Source: Diphasiastrum complanatum (taxonomy: Eukaryota > Streptophyta > Lycopodiopsida > Lycopodiales > Lycopodiaceae). Taken from it: a DNA stretch of 64,000 bases. The DNA is taken from contig CM055098.1 of the NCBI GenBank assembly GCA_029204225.1, positions 13,679,929-13,743,928 of the forward strand. Reading direction: 5' to 3'. How positions within the stretch are numbered: the stretch's first letter is position 1; each line of letters begins with the position of its first letter. The translations under genes and the position numbers were made by a program. Below the pieces are notes generated by a model, which ran no database searches, was not told the DNA's origin, and saw nothing but the letters and a program-made list of their open reading frames with translations. This document shows positions 24,601-33,621 of the stretch, piece by piece.

Positions 24601-27553
24601 ACCCCTGAAAATGGTGATGAAGTAGGGCGCTAGACAGCCTCCAATCAAGCCACGAAATGGGCAGCAAATCGGTGGAGAAAATCGACGATAGTGACAAGGT
24701 AGTAGGGTGCTGGCCAGCCTCTACCAAATCTAGAAAAACGATGGAAATTTGATGAAAAAATCGACGAAAGTGATGGGTTAGTAGGGCGCTGGACAGCTTC
24801 TGCTAAATCTGAAAAAACGTTGGAAATCTGATGAAAAAATCGACAAAAGTGATGGGTTAGTAGGGCGCTGGACAGCCTTTACTGAATCTGAAAAAGTACT
24901 GCACAGGAAAGTGCTATGATACCAAGTTACGAATAAAGCCACAGCTGATCTAAAGCTAAGCTATGAAAGCATCACATAAGCAAGACTTAAGCTATGAAAG
25001 CAGCACATAAGCAAGACTTAACCCTAGAAAGCAGGAAAGAGAGAGATTAAGGAGACTAAAGAGAGAGATCAATATCATCAGCTGAATAACAAATGACACA
25101 GTTTCCCTACTTATAGCCAAGAGGAAGCCCTAATAGGAAGCTTCCGGTGGCTAGGGCCCAACTGGGAGGGAAAATAGTGCGCCCTCCAAGAAGGCCCCCA
25201 CTCTCCAGTAATATGTCCAAATGGCCTAATAATGAGTAATAAGGCCAAAGGCCAACCATATAGTCTAAGTGTCAGTAATGAATAAAAAAGGGCCCAAGGC
25301 CTGCTTATGCATAAAGTAAAGTAAATGTAAATGGACGGCGAATGTAATGAGCCGAGTCCATAACTATCTGCCTCAAGCCCTGATGAACTTTCAGCAGTTG
25401 TTCTAGGACCAGGAACATAAATGAAAACCTGCATAGGGCACATTGCACAAGTGACAAATTCTAAGTTCTAACTTCTGACAAGAGTCAAGACAATACATGG
25501 CACATGCATCATTGCTAACTAAACAGTAAATACTTACCAACAGTCTATAGAAGCGCATTCAAGAATCAAATTTGAGTTGCAACTTGCAACCTGCATACCT
25601 GGTGGGGGCAGGTCTCAAGACATCCAAGGTGGACTGTCTCCTGAACATGGCTAGGACCCTAGGCTTCTTGGTGACAAATCTCACCAAGAACCGTGCAGTA
25701 CGCACCACCTCCGCAATCCATGGAATCTTGGCCACATCCTCGACCAACAAGTCCAGGCAGTGTGCAGCACAATGTGTCCAAAAGATGTGGGGGTAGGTCT
25801 CATTAACGAGCCTACCCATGGAAACGTAGTTTGACGCATTATCTGTGACCACCTGCACAACCATACAATGCAATGTGCATGACTTTGGAATTCCGAATTC
25901 AAGACTCAAGTGCTCAGTGGCAACTACTTAGTGAACCATAATCCATTGTTAATCAATCCGAAATCGCCATTGAACAATGAACATTCAACATTGACATTTA
26001 CAAATTAGTAATTACCTAATGCCATTTAACATTATAGGTAAACCGTAAATTGTAATAAGTATAATATATATACCTTTACAACAATGTGCTGTGGTCCGAC
26101 CTCCTCAATGGCAGCTCGAATATGTGAGAACATGTACTCGCCTGTGACTGCCTCCCCAGAGGTGTCAATGGATTTGAGAAACATCGTCCCCATGCACAAA
26201 GACACCAGGATATTCAATATGTGGCGCCTCCTCGTATCGCTCCAACCATCAGATATGATGGTGCAACCATACCTAGTTGAAAGTTCACAGGTGACAAGTC
26301 AGTGGACCGTGGTCACGACTCACATTGCATTGTTGCAGTGTTGCACAACTTACAGGTGACAAAACAAGATGATAGATCCGACAGGATAGATCTTAAACTG
26401 TAATTCAGATTTCATGGCAAATTCCAATGATAAATGATCATTTGAATATTGACAAATTACAATCATGATGCATGATTCATGATTAACATAAATAGCTAAC
26501 TGCAATTAACAAGTAATAAGTATGCATTGTGGCATGCCACATGTGCAATGCCACCACATGGCACAAAATCTATGAAAAGGTAAAACTTAATGTACAAATT
26601 ACAATGTACATACTTATTACTACATAATACATAATACATATCAATGATCTCAGATCAATCATCATAAAGTCTTTAAAGTTTAGAGTGCATAAAGTTAAAA
26701 GCAAGTAGTACGTACTGGGCCCATGCCTTCCTGAGAGGCTCTAGCTTCTGGTCAACAGAAGCCCGCTCATCAAGAAGCCCCTTCGTCCTCAGGTGCTCGC
26801 AAGATGGCCCCTGCCACACTTGCCCAATCGCACTCACCGCGCAGGTGTAGAACAACTGTCGAACGACAACCTCTGCCTTTGCCATGGCTCTGGGAGCGAA
26901 GCTGGACACATAGTACTCCCTAGCCCCCATCTGTGTAGTGCGGCCCCGTCTACCTCTCCCTCTCTCAGGTGGATGATGTGGTGCCGATATGGTCATGGTT
27001 GGAGGTGGTGTCGAAGATCCTGCACCAGAAGGCGGGTCAGGCCGGGTACTAGGCCCTGCCTCATCTGCAGCTCTGTCCTCTGGGCCATGGGAAGCGAGGG
27101 GTGAGCAGATGGCAATTGGGGGGCGTGATGTGGTGGCCTCTAGGTGTGTCGCCATGACTGCATCTCGATCTGCCAAAAAAGACAAATTTGAAATTACAAT
27201 ACAATTTAGAAATTAGATGATCAATGAAATTGAAACTTCAAACTTGATGTATCATGTGAGTTAAAACTTAAAACTTGATCAAGGTTTGAAGTGTAAGAGT
27301 CTTAGAGTTGAATGTTTACCTCTCGGTCTGGGCCCCATCCTCGAAGGGCCAACCTCCTCCGATGCGACAGGAGTGAGTAGTGTGTCAGGAGCATGCATGC
27401 ACGTAACAAATGTGCCCTGATGTGTGTGGGCCCTCCAGTGTAAGATTGGTGACAGTATTTGCAAGTCCATCTCTCCCCGTGCCCGATGTGCCATAGGCCG
27501 CAACGATGGTGACGTGATCCCACAAGGGATCCCTATCCCTCGGCATGGTGGCC

Positions 27554-27585
<32 letters not shown>

Positions 27586-27885
27586 GATCTCTCTAAGTTC
27601 TAAGTTCTAACTAGACTCTAGTAACTACTAACGGACTAACTCCTAAGTTCTAACTTCTAACTTCTAACTAAGTAGCTACCCAAGTCCCACACCCCTCTCA
27701 CAATGCCAATGCTCAGGCCCCACATTGAACCCCATCAAGATTCAACACACACAGTGCACACAATGTCACGCACACACAAAATATCACACACAGTGCTGAG
27801 TGCACACACACTGACACACACAAACACACACACACAATCTCAGTGCTCAAGCCTCACACAAACTCACAGTGCACACATCTCAAAA

Positions 27886-27925
<40 letters not shown>

Positions 27926-28133
27926 GCACACATGTCACACACACACACACACAATATCATAATATCACACACACACACACGCACTCTCTCACACACAATC
28001 ACTGATTCACTCACACACACTGCACACATCAAAAGACACACACACACACACACAATATCACACAATCACTCACACACACACACACACACACAATATCACA
28101 CCATTTTCTTTCTCTCTCTCACACAGCATTGAG

Positions 28134-28212
<79 letters not shown>

Positions 28213-31200
28213 GCCTGAACAGAATCCCGATTTTGGAATCTGGAAATCGTTTTAGGGCCAGACGGTTTGAACGGTTCGAACCGGGTCCAAACGATTCGAT
28301 GGTTCGAACCGTGAAAGGCGGTTCGAACCGTGGTTCGATGCCACCTTGGACTCCACCCTACATGCAAGTTTGATGATTCTATGAAACCATATGTAGCAGG
28401 CTATTATTATGATTGGTCACTTTTCTGGCTAAATTTTATTGGACGATCGTTAAGACGACACTAAGCAGAAAGTCAAAGGCACCAAAACTTTGGGCGATGG
28501 GGTAGATCGGTTTTAAAAAACACCATTCTACTATGGACTACATCTGTCAGGTGAGGAGCCTGTTCCAATATCAGATTCTGAGCTCAAGGACTATATCAAG
28601 AGAGGGGAAAAGGCGCACATAATCATCAAAATGTCTATAAGGGATAATGTTATTCCTCTAATCAGGTCAGCCAAACGGCCTAGAGATGCATGGCACATTC
28701 TTTGTGCACTGTATGAAACACCAAATACAGCTAGACTCTTTTACTTGAAGCTACTAAAAGGAAAGCGTCCTATCGGGTGTAAATGGGTCTATAGGACCAA
28801 ATACAAATCAGATGGGAGCATCGAAACGCATAAGGCAAGGTTGGTGGCCAAAGGCGACTCATATATCAATTGAGTTTGAAATGAAAGATTTGGGTCTAAT
28901 CCACTATTGCCTAGGTTTGGAGGGTTGGAAAAAGTAAAATGATGTGTTTATTTCTCAGGAAGAGTATGCATTTGAAGTCTTGAACAAGTTCAAAATGTAG
29001 GATTTTAAACCCGTATCTACTCCCCTCGATACCAGCAGTAAGCCATCTACGGATGATTACAGGCAGTTGGTGGGCAGCCTTATCTTATCCCCACTTCGAG
29101 ACTAGACATTTCCTATGCGGTTGGTGTGGCAAGCCAGTTTGTGAGTTCCCCATCTGAGGCAGCAGCAAAGAGGATACTGAGGTATGTCAAGGGGATTATC
29201 TGCTATGGAATACAGTACACAGATGATGGTAAGATTCAGCTTGGAGGATTTACTGATTCAGATTGCGCTGGTGATAGGGAGTCAACCACAGATTACACAT
29301 TCAATCTTGGTTCATGAGCCATTTCTTGGAGCAGCAAGAAACAACCCACCGTCACCTTATCATCCACAGAGGCTGAGTACTGGGCGGCGGCAAAGGCTAC
29401 CTGCGAGGCTATATGGCTTAGGAGACTTCTTGGGGAGGTGTAGATCCCCCACGATGGTCCTACTATTCTTTATTGTGATAGTCAGAGTTGTATTCAGCTG
29501 GCCAAAAACCCTATGTACCATGCTTGTACGAAGCACATTGAGGTGGATCAACACTTCTTACGAGAGAAGATCCAGAGTGGTGAAATTCAGCTCGTGTATT
29601 GTGATACTAACGACCAAGCAGCGGATATCTTTACCAAGGCACTTAGTAGAGAAAAGTTTGAAATTTTTTGTTGTATGCTAGGTGTTGGTATGAATAAAAT
29701 AGCCATTAAGGGGGAGTGTTGAAATATCATGCCTAGTTTGCCCCTTTTGGCTTGTATACTTGTAACTTGTAAGTTGTGGATAAGATATGGGGGTAAAACA
29801 TTTAATGTACATAATACCCCACTTGTGCTAATTAGGCAAGTAGTGACAAGTAGGTTAAAAGGCCCATGTGGGCCTAGCGCTAGAATAGTAAGGATGCCAC
29901 CTCATATGTTCCATGCAGCGTGTACTATTTGTGGCCCCAAGATCTTTTTGGTCTTGAGGGGTTTCCACGCCCTGCTCTAATTTGATTTTCATTATGTTGG
30001 AATCCATCTTGAGTTCTCTCTTGCTTGTTGTGTCTACTCCTCCATAGCTAGTTTTCTGAAGCTTTCATGGTGTGCTTTCTATGTTGTTAAGATACTCTAT
30101 AGCTAGGCATTGGATTTCGTCAGTTCATACATGCATTTATTTATTGCCATGAAAAGCATCCATCAAAGAGTAATCGTGCCCCCTTTGATTTTCTTAACTA
30201 TTTATACTTTCTCCTCAATTATGGAGCTTTAGACAGACAGCTTGACGATGATGAACTGAAGACAGACAATGAGGAGATGGACTAGCTGATGACATACAGC
30301 GAGAAGATGGACAAGCTGACGACATAAATTGAGGATATTTACAGGTTGAAGAAAAAGAATGAGAAAGTGGAAAAGCTGAAGATAGAGAGTCAGAATATTT
30401 TTGAACTAGGGAAAAAGCATTGGAGCTAAAACACAAACTACAGTGAGCCGAGATGAAAGCACAAGGAGCTGTATAAATAAGCCAGGGAGATGTAGTAGCC
30501 ATGCTACTTTTCTGGAAATGGGTCCTTACATTGCCATTACCACATACCTTGGCCTAGAGTTTTGGATTAAGCTAAGTTGGCTGATACATCCTAAACCAAT
30601 TTTCATCTCTATTTTTAAAACATTCATGAAAAAGTCCGTTTGACACCAATCTAAGCCAACATTGTCAAAAACATTTATAGTGTTTAGGAATGCTCGTTAC
30701 GAAAGGCTGGCAACTTAGCAAACCAACAAAAGGTTCCAACCTGAGGTTAAGATGTTATGGTTGACATGACATGAAGATTGTGTCTAGATTCTTCTGTGTG
30801 AAGCTATCTATCTGAAGGAGTCCCGGAAATAGACTTGGATACTTGGACTACATTTTGGGGTGCCTAACAATTATCTGACCTAGGGGGTGGTTGCTGATCG
30901 CATATGCGAAGGCTTTTGCTTTAGGAAACTAAGAGTGGCAGTCCTCACAATTGTCAACACCAATGTATTCCTCTTTTTTTTTTGGGTCTCTAGTACGCTG
31001 GCCACAAGGAACCGTAGAGTTCAATTGGAGCCAAGGAGCCTTTTCGTATCTAGCTTGTATCTTTTTGGCACTGAATAATCTTTGTTCTTCTTTTGATGTG
31101 TACACTTCCTCTACAGAGAAATCGAATACCAATCTCTTGAGTGATAGTGGACTCTTGTGTTTTGAAACCAATCTGATTTTAAGGGTAACTTACTGATTTA

Positions 31201-33561
31201 TTTAAAAAAAAAAACTATAAGGTTGATGAAACTTTGATGCTGCTGTTTCCACTTGAGCATTCTGCATCTCATTTGTACCTACTGTTGGTGTATGAACGAT
31301 GGTCTGCTTGGTCTACGATTGATTACGATTGCAGCGGACGTGACGGAAGCAGAACACGAGAGGCGATTACGATAAAAACAATGTCTCTACCAACAGTGGG
31401 AAAATTAATGAACACAGTAGTAACTGCGATTTCAGGAACGTGGATTGACTAGGGAACGGAATCAAAAGCTTGTTATCCCCTTTGGGTTATCAGAGTAGGA
31501 GTCTGAGACTGCCGTAACAGTAAAATTGCGGAGCCTTAGGTGTCTTGGACAGCCATGCGATCCTCTGTCTCCGATAACCGTGTTTGTGTGCAAGAGAGTG
31601 AGAGAGACAATTGCATTCAATCAAGAACGTAAGGATTGAACAGCAGCGAATCTGTATATATATAAAAGAGAATCGGAACGCAATACAATAGCGCTGATAA
31701 GCGCATGCTCCTAATTACAGACTCAGAACAATAGCTACAGTTCTAGATCTCTGTGTGTGTGTGTGTGTGTGTGTATAAATCACTAACTCTAAGGAGCTAC
31801 TTACTTTAGACCTTTTGGTTGTTTGATCACTCTGTGCATACAAATTGTTCAACTCAACAACACCTATCACCCCTTCTCTTCGCTGTGATCTTTTCTCACG
31901 TGGCTAAGCCGTTTTTAAATTTTAAATTATTTTGTAGGTCTTGTGTAGCAGGACTACTAGCTTGATCACTAACCAAGAGGATTACAGTTGGGAAGAATCC
32001 AGCCTTTATTTAAAGTTTTGTTTTGAATCCATCAAGAATCCGTGAGTACCATGTCAAATTTCTAAAATTCTGTTGATCATGCAGGTTTTGTTACGTGGTC
32101 CAAAGAAGGCTAGAGAGCCTGTGAAGCACTTTGGTCGTGCACCAGGGGTGCCACACAGTCAGCCATTAAAACAAGATCCGTAGATCCGTTATTGGAGCGT
32201 CGTGAAGGAGGAGAAGTACAGAGTAACGTATCCCCCGTATGCATCGTAGTGCAAGGATGTAGGCCGTGATGGCCGTAGTTTGTCCGCAATCGTTTGAACA
32301 ACCACTGGTCGTTCGATCAACTGTTGATCGTTTGTTTCCTTCGTTGATAATCGTAAGTGATAACTTACGGAGCTAAACGATGAGATGGGTCAACCGTTGT
32401 TAGTTGACTTCGTAGGAACTTGTAAATCGTCGTCGCTGGTCAACTTCGTTGATAATCGTAAGTAGGTTGCTTACGTTTGAAAACGGTTGAGGAGAGTTGA
32501 CTCTAGGTGCACTTGTTCATATTTAATGCGTCTCAATATTAGTATTACACTTTTCAATGATTGTAATCAAAATTTAAAGTGAAGATTGCAATGGTTGTTA
32601 TTGATGCCTAAATTTTGGTAATCTTCATGGCAGGCATTGGCACCTAAGTATGAATTTTGACATACATAAAATGATTTAGTATTGTCTTGCATAATTTCTC
32701 AACCTTAACAGTCAAACAAACAATTAAAAAATTCATTTGAGAGGACAAGCATTCGATCTAGAAGAGTGGACATGGTAAGGTGATGAATAAGATGCTACTA
32801 AGTAAGGCAATGTGCCTACCTTACCTACATTTGGAAATAATAAACAGCCAAACTAATCTCTGTTTGGTACTCATACCTGATGAATAAGACAACACATTTG
32901 GTCAAAGGTCACTTGCGGTGGTCGACCAGATTCCGCAAGTGCTCGTAGATGGTAACCTACGGGTTTTAACGACTCCCTTGCGGTTTGCGGTTTGAGTCAT
33001 GCTTTTCCATAAACATTGATTTAACGGTTCCCTTCGGTTAGGCCGTAGGCTGGCGATCGGTTCTGACTGTTTCTTACTTTGCGTGTATTTCTGCAGACTG
33101 ATTTTGAGAGATAGAATTCTTGAGAGTAGAAGGAGGGCGAAGGGATGAGTAGGAGAAGATTAGAATTCCAACACCTACTACAATTGCTAAGTCGTATATT
33201 ATATTTGCAAGGACATGGATACATTTTTACATTTTTGTTTGTTGATACACTGTTCTTTGGTGCTGATATTTTGAGTAGCCAAAGTTTCATTGTCGTACTT
33301 GAGGTACTTGGAGTGCTCAACCTACACTGTCTGTGTTTCAGAATTTTCTCCAAAGATAGTGGGATTAACGGGTGGAGTGAATGATACAAGACAGATAGCC
33401 CAAGAGTACCGAGTCTTTTACAAGAAAACCGAAGAGGAGGATTCCGACTATCTTGTGGACCATTCCAACAACATGTAGGTCAAATATATTCAACTCTTCA
33501 TCTGCATCATGCAGTCGCTATACGATTTGCATTGTTAGAAGATTTGTCTGTTTTGTATTAG

Positions 33562-33621
<60 letters not shown>

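Larger units (their letters stand above)
20224..25364 (-). mobile_element. Ty3/gypsy element nested in hAT, atypical internal region
   Basis: Direct repeats at 20224-20401 and about 25187-25364 are the shared LTR part. On the minus strand the order is 5' LTR (25364-24925), primer site (24924-24913), leader, gag (24066-22837), a protease-like segment (within 22858-22172), 1.2 kb without known motifs, integrase C-terminus (about 21020-20640) and a broken chromodomain, then 3' LTR. RT, RNase H and integrase core are missing. The 3' LTR lacks about 260 bases and abuts hAT exon 5 directly, so a deletion joined the two. Confidence 0.82.
17664..28349 (-). mobile_element. hAT DNA transposon, 10.7 kb, with nested gypsy element
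   Basis: The left end reads CCAAGGTTGCATC and the right end, reverse-complemented, CCAAGGTGGCATC: one mismatch in 13. Flanks TGTCCACC (17656-17663) and ACTCCACC (28350-28357) agree at 6 of 8 bases, the size expected for hAT. Both subterminal regions (17678-17770 and 28255-28340) are packed with TTCGAA-core repeats. A seven-exon transposase gene with BED finger, DUF659 and hATC dimerisation domains lies between, on the minus strand, but is broken. A gypsy element sits between exons 4 and 5, and the transposase middle is missing there. Now inactive, but once an autonomous type. Confidence 0.88.
8453..33341 (+). other. SCO1-like intron 2 (24.9 kb) with nested transposons
   Basis: The donor is GTGTGC at 8453 and the acceptor is TGTGTTTCAG ending at 33341. 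The flanking exons join in phase (YLK/EFSPK), which supports one intron of 24,889 bases. It contains a copia relic, a LINE, a hAT element with a gypsy inside it, a second copia relic, a ribosomal L18 exon fragment and several microsatellites. Introns of this size are common in conifers, other gymnosperms and large-genome ferns, and rare in small-genome angiosperms. Splicing was not tested; cDNA would prove it. Confidence 0.85.

Noticed and set aside
27779-28105. CRISPR-like spaced repeats
   Set aside because: Simple CA microsatellite with irregular interruptions in a plant genome; no repeat-spacer structure.
27703-28132. His-Thr repeat frames
   Set aside because: Produced by the (CA)n block near the hAT end.
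33472-33488. 17-base identity with 39504-39520 (CATGTAGGTCAAATATA)
   Set aside because: Overlaps the SCO1 intron 3 donor; a single match of this length is near chance level for a 64-kb window and does not extend.
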